In this document: piece by piece, positions 21,171 through 28,193 of the stretch
Layout: each line of letters starts with the position of its first letter
How positions within the stretch are numbered: the first letter of the stretch is position 1
Source: a virus
Reading direction: 5' to 3' (one strand)
DNA: 64,000 bases
IMG/VR virus record: IMGVR_UViG_3300024521_000001
Span: 1-64,000 of that record
Made by a program: the position numbers and the translations under genes
The notes under the pieces: model-generated
Databases searched by the model: none
What the model saw: only the letters and a program-made list of their open reading frames with translations
Told to the model about the DNA's origin: nothing

Positions 21171-22453
21171 TATTGCTCTCCCCTCTGGCCTACGGCCAAC
21201 AGTCTATTCTTTAACCGTGACTCGATCATGTTCAATTCCTCCACCTTTCCCTTCAGGATCTTTCCCGGCTTGCGGGTGATCTTCCTTCGGCTCTTAGGCA
21301 ACAGGTTCTTGAGCGCGTTCCACTCAGCCCAATGGGACCGGCCACACTTCTCGCACAGGACGGAATGAGAAGCGTTGACCACCTGGGTCTGGCCTCCGCA
21401 GCGGCAACAATTACGGGTGACTCCAACCTTGTAGTCATTGACCACCTTGAAGGGCAATCCTGCCAGGGCCATCTTGTATTGAAGCTCGTCCAGCAGCTTC
21501 GCAAAGCAGTAGTTGGCCATGCGATAGTTCTTGGCCTTCTCCGGAGGACTCTTGCCCTTGGTGAACTTGTCGCGCACACGATTGTGACGACCTACGGTGA
21601 TGGCAGGATTGGTTCCCTCAACAGCCACGAAGATCCAATCACAGACCTGGGCCGAGACTGTATGCGTGATCCAGGTAGCAAAACGGTTCTCTCTCTGCCC
21701 AATCTGCTTGATCTTCTGGAGCTTCTTCTTCTCTCCCAGGGCCTTGCGGAGATTCCTCCATTTCCTTTTCAAATTCCAGTAGCTCTGGCCTCGGACGGTG
21801 AGGTAGCGGTAGGAGTTGTCGGCGTACACCACCAGGACAGAGACCAGCTTCCGCTGGCCTGTGTGGATGGTCACCAGGGATTTCCCTACGCCCTTCTCCC
21901 GTTTCACAATCGGCAACCGGCAAGCGATCGCTGCATACCATTTGCTTTTTCTCCGGAAGATCTCAACCTCTCCGTGTTTGACCGCCTTCTCGAGTACGAC
22001 CTTCTGTCTTTCACCGCAGCGGAACTCACAGTCAATGACCAGATCCTTGCGGAGTTGGATCCGCAGCCGGTACTCTCGTTTCATTTCATCATCCACAGGC
22101 AGCACCGAGACAGCCCGATCACGCGCACAGACGCGAGGTCTCCCGTCAGTCACGGAGGGCAGACCCCTCTCTTTGCTTTTCCATAGGCCAACATAGGATC
22201 TCCAGTTAGCGTTGATTTCCTGTGCAGCGGAGTCTTTCAGGTGGGAAGGGTAATCCTTCGGCATGGCGTGACGGGCCACGGAAGCGGTAGCAGACTCATC
22301 CTCGGCTTCTTTGGCAGCTAGGACAGCGCGGGTTCCTCGAACGAGACAATCTTTGTAGAGTTCACACCAGTAAAGAAGTTCAGCTTCGATCTCCGGAGTG
22401 ACGAGGAGTTTGACTTTGGCGGCAACGGTCTGCTCGGTTTGGTCCTGTTTCAC
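21170..22453 (-). CDS. TnpB-family protein with degenerate RuvC site (TldR-like candidate)
   Basis: 427 residues from the GTG at 22453 (AAGGG 9 nt upstream; an earlier GTG at 22480 would include an 11-mer). Layout is that of IS200/IS605 TnpB: N-terminal wedge and helical part, YRYLTVRGQSYWN, REN, AVEGTNPA, LLDELQYKMA and a zinc ribbon NCCRCG...LCEKCG. The first RuvC Asp (GIDxG in the family) is His in VTIHTG (about residue 197); the second site keeps Glu (279); the third (DxN in the family) is Glu in AEWN (377). No TnpA and no transposon ends. Inference: RNA-guided but cleavage-poor, possibly a repressor. Confidence 0.8.
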   Translation of the reverse strand: MKQDQTEQTVAAKVKLLVTPEIEAELLYWCELYKDCLVRGTRAVLAAKEAEDESATASVARHAMPKDYPSHLKDSAAQEINANWRSYVGLWKSKERGLPSVTDGRPRVCARDRAVSVLPVDDEMKREYRLRIQLRKDLVIDCEFRCGERQKVVLEKAVKHGEVEIFRRKSKWYAAIACRLPIVKREKGVGKSLVTIHTGQRKLVSVLVVYADNSYRYLTVRGQSYWNLKRKWRNLRKALGEKKKLQKIKQIGQRENRFATWITHTVSAQVCDWIFVAVEGTNPAITVGRHNRVRDKFTKGKSPPEKAKNYRMANYCFAKLLDELQYKMALAGLPFKVVNDYKVGVTRNCCRCGGQTQVVNASHSVLCEKCGRSHWAEWNALKNLLPKSRRKITRKPGKILKGKVEELNMIESRLKNRLLAVGQRGEQ

Positions 22454-22467
22454 TACGGTTGTCCCTT

Positions 22468-22503
22468 CTAACAATCCCACGATTAATGAGACCTAACATT
22501 CCC
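22468..22503 (-). promoter_or_regulatory. Two 11-mers before the TnpB-like gene
   Basis: Exact copies at 22468 and 22493, 25 bp apart, immediately upstream of the preferred GTG start. They are followed (upstream) by CCCCTAAAAAGGGG, a short self-complementary stretch at 22501-22514. Confidence 0.6.
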
Positions 22504-22513
22504 CTAAAAAGGG

Positions 22514-22561
22514 GATGGGGAGTGTGTGGCCCGACCTTTTGGGTCTACCACCCTCCCCATC
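22514..22561 (-). ncRNA. Structured RNA or terminator after the tRNA
   Basis: A perfect 9-bp stem (GATGGGGAG 22514-22522 with CTCCCCATC 22553-22561) encloses further pairing (GACC with GGTC around TTTT). On the minus strand the stem is followed by CCCTTTTTA, so it may act as a rho-independent terminator after the tRNA. As an alternative it is part of an RNA serving the TnpB-like protein next door. Confidence 0.45.
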
Positions 22562-22563
22562 GT

Positions 22564-22582
22564 GCGCTGTGTTAGGCAGCGC
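22564..22582 (-). ncRNA. Hairpin between tRNA and TnpB-like gene
   Basis: GCGCTG (22564-22569) and CAGCGC (22577-22582) form a perfect 6-bp stem with a 7-nt loop. With the neighbouring 9-bp stem it makes the whole 115-bp gap between tRNA and TnpB highly structured. No open reading frame fits. Confidence 0.4.
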
Positions 22583-22619
22583 GGACGGTTAGCGAACTTG
22601 AGCGCACACCGCCTCACTA

Positions 22620-22696
22620 TGGTAGCGGGGGAGGGATTCGAACCCCCGACCTCAAGGTTATGAGCCTTGCGAGCTACCGGACTGCTCTACCCCGCG
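22620..22696 (-). tRNA. tRNA-Met(CAT), initiator type (fMet)
   Basis: 77 nt with encoded CCA. Anticodon CAT in loop CTCATAA. Three initiator marks: no pair at 1:72 (C1 with U72), A11:U24 in the D stem (GAGC/GCTC), and G30:C40 plus G31:C39 next to the anticodon loop (the third G:C of enterobacterial initiators is A:U). T loop TTCGAAT. The 5' end follows directly after the stop of the DnaJ-type zinc-finger gene, with no gap. Would deliver formyl-Met to phage starts. Confidence 0.9.
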
Positions 22697-23128
22697 TTAA
22701 TTAACCAAGGCATCCGATTGAATGAGTTTTCCCTGTTCGACCAAGTCAACGGCTTTTTCTAGCATCCACAATACACTCTGCCTATTGCCAGGGTCCAGAT
22801 GTTTGACCTCGATGGTGACTCCTTGGCCTAATTCCTTACCTTCTGGGCCTGTCAGCTTCCAGGTCTGAATCTCCAAAGTGGGGTTTAGAATGTTTCGGTC
22901 GATGTCACCAACACCGCCACAGTACGGACAGGGATCGAGGATCTTACCTTCCGACTTCAGTTGCCCTACTCCCCGGCAGAAGTTACAGACGACTCTAGTA
23001 CCACCTGTCTTGCGCTGCTCCTGCAGCAACGCTTCCCTCATGGCTTTAACAGTCTGCTGGAGGACCTCAACGGCTTCCATGAGGTCCTTGTTGGCCGAGA
23101 GCAGGATCTCGATTACTTTTCCTTCCAT
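22697..23128 (-). CDS. DnaJ-type zinc-finger protein
   Basis: 143 residues. N-terminal coiled coil (residues 5-38), then CNFCRGVG and CPYCGGVG, two CxxCxGxG repeats of the DnaJ central domain, about 18 residues apart. A beta-rich C-terminal part follows. No J-domain (HPD) is present. Such stand-alone DnaJ zinc fingers occur in phages and bind proteins or RNA. Start shares a base with the ParB stop (TAATG). Confidence 0.7.
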   Translation of the reverse strand: MEGKVIEILLSANKDLMEAVEVLQQTVKAMREALLQEQRKTGGTRVVCNFCRGVGQLKSEGKILDPCPYCGGVGDIDRNILNPTLEIQTWKLTGPEGKELGQGVTIEVKHLDPGNRQSVLWMLEKAVDLVEQGKLIQSDALVN

Positions 23129-24750
23129 TATGATACTAGCTTTTCAAGGTTGACGGGTTCGAGTTTCGTTTTCTTTTTCGTGGCCTTCTTCTTGGCCGTT
23201 TTCTTCTTGGCTTTGGCTTTCTCTTTCGCCTTGGCCTCTCGCTTCACATCTTTTTCAATCTGTGCCGAGTCGATATCGAACATAGTACACGCATCCTTGA
23301 AAGAATCGTGAAGTTTTCCTTGCCAATCTCTGTGTCCTTCACGGCTCACGGTCAACTCGACAACGATGCTTCGCACTTCAGAGCCTTTGGCCGTTTCCAG
23401 ATAGTCGAGCAGAAACTTGCCCCATTTCATATTCCAGGCGTCCTTCGCCATGGTGTAGGGGATCTCTCGACGCTTGATGAGAGCCTGAACTGTGTCGCTG
23501 GTGTACCAATTATGGGTCAGTGATTTAGCAAGAAACAACCAGAATTTGTCGGTGACTTTCGTTGACTTGGCGTTGTCAGCGATCTGAGCTAGAGATTCCT
23601 TGAATACCTCGGACTGGAGCTTCCTTTTCGCTGTCTCTTTTTTCTGCTCGTCCTTCCATTTATTATCTCGATTCCCTGACTCTCGCGCCCACTTGAACTT
23701 CTTTTTGAGGACCGCTTCGGCTTCCGTTTTCTTCACGGTAGGGATAAGCCCATCCTCGGTTTGAACCAACGTGATCTCAGGACAATCCTTACCGAGCAAC
23801 TCTTGATAGCTCCGGGTCTTGCCATCCTCGTAGCATTGTTTTTTGAGTTCAAGCAGGGAACTGTTGTGCGACAGCCGACCATAGGAGATATGCTTCTCAG
23901 CTTCTTTCCCCGCCAGAACTTCCTTGCCTTGGGCTTTTGCTTTCTCTATGAGGATCGCTTGGTTGGTTTCCACTTTAGCGCGAAAACACTCCGGGTCAGT
24001 ACACACATCTGCACTCGTATTCGGGTAGAGATCCTTCTGGTTCCCGGTGCGCTTGGGACAGGTCGTACAGGGTCCTGCCTTGGGTAGCAGCTTTTCATCC
24101 TTCGTGGAAAAACCACACCCCTTGAGTCGGATCATGTAGTTTTCCTCGATATGCTCCTTAGATGCACGGAAAGTCATTGCTCCGTCTTCGTTCCAGTTGT
24201 CCCCTTCAAGAATTTCTTCCAGAGCCTTGTCCTGTTGGGCTTTGCCGGGGATACGAGCGATCAGCAAACCTATGGAGGCAGAGATCTCCCCCTTGTCCAA
24301 AGCCTTCCGGCCTTTTACGCAGAGACTTACCAGCTTTAGCCGACCATAGATATAGGCACGGCTCTTGTTGATCTTCTCGGCCAAGTCCTCGGCCTTGTAC
24401 CCGAACTTGTCGAGCATGTAGCGGTAGCCAAAGGCTTCTTCGATCTCTGTGAGGTCCTGACGTTGAAGGTTCTCGATCATCCCAAGCTCAAAGGCTTCTT
24501 CGTCCGTCAGTTTCTTGGTGATAGCTGGAATGGTTTTGAGTTTGGCCTTTTGACTGGCTCGGAACCGGCGTTCCCCGACGACCAGCTGGAACTTATCGCC
24601 ATCGGGACGAACCAAGATTGGTTGCAGCACCCCATGTGTCTTGATGTTTTCGGCCAGATCAGCCAGAGCTTCCGGGTCGAAATACTTGCGCGGGTTGGTT
24701 TTGGAGAGGGTGACGCTCTCCAATGGAAGATTGATTACAGTGTTTCCCAT
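23128..24750 (-). CDS. ParB/Spo0J-family partition-type protein
   Basis: 540 residues, longer than chromosomal ParB (about 290). N-terminal CTPase: TNPRKYFD, LADLAENIKTHGVLQPI, GERRFRASQKA and ENLQRQDL. HTH: YKAEDLAEKINKSRAYIYGRLKLV. A Cys-bearing part follows (CTTCPKRTG, CTDPECFR, likely a metal site), then a coiled coil and a Lys/Ala tail (KAKKKTAKKKATKKKT). Binds specific DNA and spreads, or acts as a regulator. No ParA seen. A parS-like site exists at 7248. Upstream gap carries a near copy of the 11-mer. Confidence 0.85.
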   Translation of the reverse strand: MGNTVINLPLESVTLSKTNPRKYFDPEALADLAENIKTHGVLQPILVRPDGDKFQLVVGERRFRASQKAKLKTIPAITKKLTDEEAFELGMIENLQRQDLTEIEEAFGYRYMLDKFGYKAEDLAEKINKSRAYIYGRLKLVSLCVKGRKALDKGEISASIGLLIARIPGKAQQDKALEEILEGDNWNEDGAMTFRASKEHIEENYMIRLKGCGFSTKDEKLLPKAGPCTTCPKRTGNQKDLYPNTSADVCTDPECFRAKVETNQAILIEKAKAQGKEVLAGKEAEKHISYGRLSHNSSLLELKKQCYEDGKTRSYQELLGKDCPEITLVQTEDGLIPTVKKTEAEAVLKKKFKWARESGNRDNKWKDEQKKETAKRKLQSEVFKESLAQIADNAKSTKVTDKFWLFLAKSLTHNWYTSDTVQALIKRREIPYTMAKDAWNMKWGKFLLDYLETAKGSEVRSIVVELTVSREGHRDWQGKLHDSFKDACTMFDIDSAQIEKDVKREAKAKEKAKAKKKTAKKKATKKKTKLEPVNLEKLVS

Positions 24751-24828
24751 TTCCCTATCCTTTCTTTTCGTCCTAACAATTCCCCTGGGGAGTTATTCCC
24801 CATTAAAGAATTTTAACATAGAACCCTG

Positions 24829-25077
24829 TCAAAACCCGCTCAGATCTTCTCCCTTCATCACGGCAATCAGGCGTTCATACCTCTTGGTCAGGCTCTTGTC
24901 ACCCATAGCTTCGACCAAAGGTCGCATATGCTCTGCCTCCGTGACGCTCTTGAGGAAATCCTTCTCAACATGCCTGAAATAGATCCACAGACACTTGGTA
25001 CAGCCTGAACGAAACCCCTTGGGCGGTCCTTCTGCGGGGAAATAGAGGGGATGGGTCTCGCAGTAGCCCTCTGTCAT
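24829..25077 (-). CDS. Small Cys/His hypothetical protein
   Basis: 82 residues. Cys6, His9, Cys26 and Cys29 (YCETHPL, GCTKCLW) could bind zinc; the rest is helical and acidic. ATG overlaps the resolvase stop as ATGA. No family recognised. Ends before a 78-bp gap with a short hairpin (TGGGGA...TCCCCA). Confidence 0.55.
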   Translation of the reverse strand: MTEGYCETHPLYFPAEGPPKGFRSGCTKCLWIYFRHVEKDFLKSVTEAEHMRPLVEAMGDKSLTKRYERLIAVMKGEDLSGF

Positions 25078-25652
25078 ATGAGACTTGCTGCTTCCAGGGC
25101 TGCTCGTTGATAGACGGTGACGTGGTCAGCGTTGGGATCCTCGATGGCTTCACCTATCTTGGTGAGCACCAGGGCATCGGCCAGGTCGTCGGAGTCCAGG
25201 TCGATCTTCCACCGCTTGAGGACCTCCTTGGGAATCATACTCTTGCTCCCGGGACTACCCACGAAACGCTTCAAGGTGGTGGGTGAGACAAGAATGTAAG
25301 GCACGTCCATATCATTGAGGGTAAACCTTACGATTCCCCCGATCTCACAGAGGATGGACTTGCCGCGGCCTATGGCTCCAAAAGCGTAGTCCTCCAGGAT
25401 TACTTCGTCGGCGTGGTCAGCGAAGAACCTTACCCTTTCAACGATGTGATTCCATTTCTCTTCTCTTGATGGTCCAGGTTTCTTTTTCGTCGGCCGAGGG
25501 AAATCAATGAGGAAAAAAGAGTAGCCTTTCTTATTCAGAACGCCTGGGTGAGACACGCTATCTATAGTGCCGGCGAATTGTTGCAGAGCATCAGTGCGTA
25601 TGCACAGCCCTGTGGAGTTGAGCGACAGGTCAATACCTAAGATGCTTTTCAC
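25074..25652 (-). CDS. RuvC-like Holliday-junction resolvase
   Basis: 192 residues. RNase H fold: Asp in ILGIDLSLNSTGLC (about 7), Glu in VILEDYAFG (about 99), and Asp pair in DSDDLADALVL (about 158-163). KRFVGSPGSK fits the substrate loop. It would resolve recombination intermediates or replication branches before packaging. Groups with the Rad50-like and RecB-like genes upstream. Poxvirus/mitochondrial-type RuvC relatives are the nearest alternative. Confidence 0.75.
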   Translation of the reverse strand: MKSILGIDLSLNSTGLCIRTDALQQFAGTIDSVSHPGVLNKKGYSFFLIDFPRPTKKKPGPSREEKWNHIVERVRFFADHADEVILEDYAFGAIGRGKSILCEIGGIVRFTLNDMDVPYILVSPTTLKRFVGSPGSKSMIPKEVLKRWKIDLDSDDLADALVLTKIGEAIEDPNADHVTVYQRAALEAASLI

Positions 25653-26055
25653 TGTCCATCACCTTTCTGAAGGGTCCGTAGAGATCGTCCGACACCTTGA
25701 GCAGACGCTCAAAGATTCGTCTTACTGGCTTCTCCTTGATCCGTTTCTTGGGTCTGCAACCGAAAGGACAGTGCATCCTCTCGTCTTTGGTAGCACCGTA
25801 CAGCTGGCAGAGGATCGGCCTGACCTCATGGATCGAGCAGAGCCCCTCCTTTAAGTAGGGACAGGTGAGAGAGTCCAGGTCCGTGGCTAACAGTTCCCCC
25901 CGGTCCCGCTGCTGGAGCCAGTCCACGATGACGATCTGTTCCGCTTCGCTCCAGAAGACAGGACCGCAGGCTTCCTGGCACTTCTGCTTGCAATGGAAGT
26001 TCGGGATCTTCCTGGAGACCTGAGCGTAGAGATCCTTGGCGTCCCTGAGATTCAT
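25630..26055 (-). CDS. YkgJ-like Cys-cluster protein
   Basis: 141 residues from the ATG at 26055, overlapping the Rad50-like stop as ATGA. Cys spacing CKQKCQEACG, then CPYL, CSIHEVRPILCQLYG and HCPFGC is that of the YkgJ-type metal-binding (Fe-S or zinc) family. Function unclear. A near copy of the 11-mer (25887) lies inside. Overlaps the resolvase start by 23 bp. Confidence 0.7.
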   Translation of the reverse strand: MNLRDAKDLYAQVSRKIPNFHCKQKCQEACGPVFWSEAEQIVIVDWLQQRDRGELLATDLDSLTCPYLKEGLCSIHEVRPILCQLYGATKDERMHCPFGCRPKKRIKEKPVRRIFERLLKVSDDLYGPFRKVMDSEKHLRY

Positions 26056-27917
26056 AGCTGTGTAACGCTGGAGACTCCTTCCTCGTTCTTCACCATATAG
26101 AACTTGGCCCACTTCACCGGGGGCTTCTTGAACTCCTCGTCAGGGATCATGAGGCTCCAGAAGACGAAGCTCTGATCCAGCTTCGCTTCCTTGATCATAT
26201 CTAGCATGACCATCCTAAAGGGTGGGGTCAGAAGCTCGGCGTTGTCCACACAGATGAAGTTGAATTTTGACCACTTCGCCAGGGCGATCTGTAGAGCCAC
26301 ACCCAAACGAAATCGTTCCGACCTGGACAAGCTGGCTACGGGTCGTGTCCTGGCCTTGATCAGCCAGGGGTCCACTTGGATATCTAGCTCAAAGCCGAAC
26401 CGCTTCAGGGGTCCGTTGACCGCATCTTGGAAGGCGGTAACCTTGTCGTGGATCAACTGCAACCGTACCCCCTTGGGCCCGAAGAAATCGACCAGAGATT
26501 CCAGGTGTCCGGACTTGATCTCCAGCTCCTTCATTTTCTCGGCTACTTGCTCGACCAGGTCCCGGCGCAGTTTCCATTGCTTCGCTTTTTCCAGGACACT
26601 CCGACCTACCTTGATTCTCTCCGCAAGTTCAGCCTTCCACTTCTCCAGCTTGACCACTTCCGGGTTCTCCGTGGTATCTTCCTGGGCCTCCAGCTCCTTC
26701 AGCTTTTCTTCCAGTTCTTTCAGCTTCTCCTTATTGCTGTTGTAACTCTTGGTCGTTTTCCGGAAGACTTCAGCCTCTGCTTCGACTTGAGAGGGAGAAG
26801 TGTAGTCAGCCTCTAGCTTCTCCATTTTCTCCTTGAGGTCATGGGCTTCCCCCTGGCGCGTTCTCTCCAGGTCTGTCTGTTCCACCACACCGGCCTGGAT
26901 CTGCTTTACCTGGGCAGGGCATTTGAATGTGGCGCCAATGCAAGACCCGTCGAAGTGCTCCAAGAGAACCTTGGCCTGGGAGTGCTGTGTCATGTGGGCT
27001 AGGGCGTAGGTGCGCTTGCGCTCCAGCTCGTCGTACTTCTTCTTGTGTGCTGCCTCATCCTTCTTTGCCTTGTTCAACTTGGCGGTCAGTGCCTTGGCTG
27101 CTTCTTTGGTGGGCTTCTGGAAGTTCTCGAACCAGTTGTTCAGGATGGTTATCTCACCCTGCAGCCGTTCGATTGCGTTGCGCTGAAACCCCTTGCCGTG
27201 TCCAATCAGCTCTGCTGTCTCTGCAATCGCTTTCTTCTCCTGATCCTCAATACCCCGCAGCTGTGCCTCGATCTTGTCGATGGGTGGTTCATCACCCTCC
27301 GGAGGATCTGGGGCCTTGGTCTGCTTGATCTCCCGGTTCACATCGGTGCGTTCCCGGTACACCTTTTCGTAGGCAGCGTCCAGGACCGGGATAGAATTGA
27401 ACTTCAAGCCACTGACGAACTCTAGCGCAGCGGGATCCCCGTCGAACTTCTCGAGGATCGCTTCATGTTTGACCTCAACCCCAATGATATTCAGGATCGC
27501 TTCCTTCTGCGCCTTGGAATCCCACAGAAAGAAGTCCGTCGTGTTGAGGCACGCCGATATGATCTCCGGACGAAAGGGAAGCTCGACGGTCTCGCAGGAC
27601 TCACCCTTTTCGTTGATCCATTCGATGTAACGATTTGTCAGGGCAACACCCCGCTCGGCTATGCCCCAATCCGTTTGCACTCGGACTACAAATCTCTTGG
27701 CTTCGTCCAGGTCGTGAATCAGATCCCTCACGTTGTCGTTGCGCTTGCGATAGCTCTCGCACTGACCGACCAGGGCGAACTCGACGGCCTTCTTTATTGA
27801 AGACTTGCCGGCGTTCAACGCACCGAGGAACAAGTGTATTTTGGGAGTCTTCTTGAACTCCAAGAAGGTGCTCTTATGACTGGTGAAATTGTCCAACTTC
27901 AAGCTATTGATCTGCAT
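26052..27917 (-). CDS. Rad50/SbcC-like ATPase
   Basis: 621 residues. Walker A GALNAGKSS (about 33), two long coiled coils (about 230-320 and 350-470), a C-terminal signature SLSRSERFRLG and Walker B FICVDNAEL. No CxxC hook is seen at the coiled-coil tip; the nearest is CIGATFKC. No SbcD/gp47-type nuclease lies next to it. Inference: DNA-end recombination protein like T4 gp46, or a RecN/SMC-like relative. Precedes YkgJ-like, RuvC-like genes in the same run. Confidence 0.8.
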   Translation of the reverse strand: MQINSLKLDNFTSHKSTFLEFKKTPKIHLFLGALNAGKSSIKKAVEFALVGQCESYRKRNDNVRDLIHDLDEAKRFVVRVQTDWGIAERGVALTNRYIEWINEKGESCETVELPFRPEIISACLNTTDFFLWDSKAQKEAILNIIGVEVKHEAILEKFDGDPAALEFVSGLKFNSIPVLDAAYEKVYRERTDVNREIKQTKAPDPPEGDEPPIDKIEAQLRGIEDQEKKAIAETAELIGHGKGFQRNAIERLQGEITILNNWFENFQKPTKEAAKALTAKLNKAKKDEAAHKKKYDELERKRTYALAHMTQHSQAKVLLEHFDGSCIGATFKCPAQVKQIQAGVVEQTDLERTRQGEAHDLKEKMEKLEADYTSPSQVEAEAEVFRKTTKSYNSNKEKLKELEEKLKELEAQEDTTENPEVVKLEKWKAELAERIKVGRSVLEKAKQWKLRRDLVEQVAEKMKELEIKSGHLESLVDFFGPKGVRLQLIHDKVTAFQDAVNGPLKRFGFELDIQVDPWLIKARTRPVASLSRSERFRLGVALQIALAKWSKFNFICVDNAELLTPPFRMVMLDMIKEAKLDQSFVFWSLMIPDEEFKKPPVKWAKFYMVKNEEGVSSVTQL

Positions 27918-27972
27918 GGTTTTATCTTTCTATCTCCTGGTTTTAGTGTGAAGTCCTAACATTCCCCAAGCT

Positions 27973-28191
27973 CTAGGTCGGGATTCGTCGGAACTGCCAC
28001 GCTTCGAAGCGTTTGATGGACAGCTCTATGTTTTCCACTCCTTCCTTGTTCCCTATCGCCAGCATGAGATCCCGGTAGGCTCTCAAGGCGTGGGAAGCCA
28101 GAATGTCCTGTGCCCTGAAGACGACAACTGGCTCGTTGGGATCGTGGATCCTGTCAATCTGAATCTCTCCGTACTTTACGTCTTGTGCCAT
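27973..28191 (-). CDS. Small conserved phage protein
   Basis: 72 residues. VVVFRAQDILASHALRAYRD and a closing FEAWQFRR-IP match a small protein I know only as a hypothetical in many phage recombination or replication clusters. No reaction known. Adjacent to the nuclease gene upstream; an 11-mer (27956) lies right after its stop. Confidence 0.6.
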   Translation of the reverse strand: MAQDVKYGEIQIDRIHDPNEPVVVFRAQDILASHALRAYRDLMLAIGNKEGVENIELSIKRFEAWQFRRIPT

Positions 28192-28193
28192 GA

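Larger units (their letters stand above)
1..27966 (-). repeat. Dispersed, single-orientation 11-mer GGGANTGTTAG (stoperator-like)
   Basis: On the + strand it reads CTAACANTCCC. Exact copies start at 1642, 1702, 1730, 1754, 1809, 2299, 2803, 2988, 3158, 5417, 5446, 5472, 5856, 6180, 6207, 6230, 7324, 10099, 10307, 10623, 10669, 11324, 12011, 12108, 12185, 20167, 22468, 22493 and 27956. Near copies are at 1 (truncated), 1668, 2559, 6257, 7279, 9554, 10125, 10150, 24773 and 25887. All face the same way. Several supply a TAG stop (proteins ending Glu-Cys or Asp-Cys), others lie inside genes in the other two frames, so selection acts on nucleic acid and not protein. Confidence 0.85.

Noticed and set aside
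21332-22186. Plus-strand frame of 284 codons
   Set aside because: Opposite the TnpB-like gene, no ribosome site and no recognisable domain; every supported gene here is on the minus strand.
21170-22503. Complete IS200/IS605-type insertion element
   Set aside because: No TnpA, no end hairpins with a target motif, and start and stop are fused to phage genes.
24785-24801. Hairpin TGGGGA...TCCCCA as a terminator after the gene at 24829
   Set aside because: Only a 6-bp stem with no T-run following it on the minus strand.
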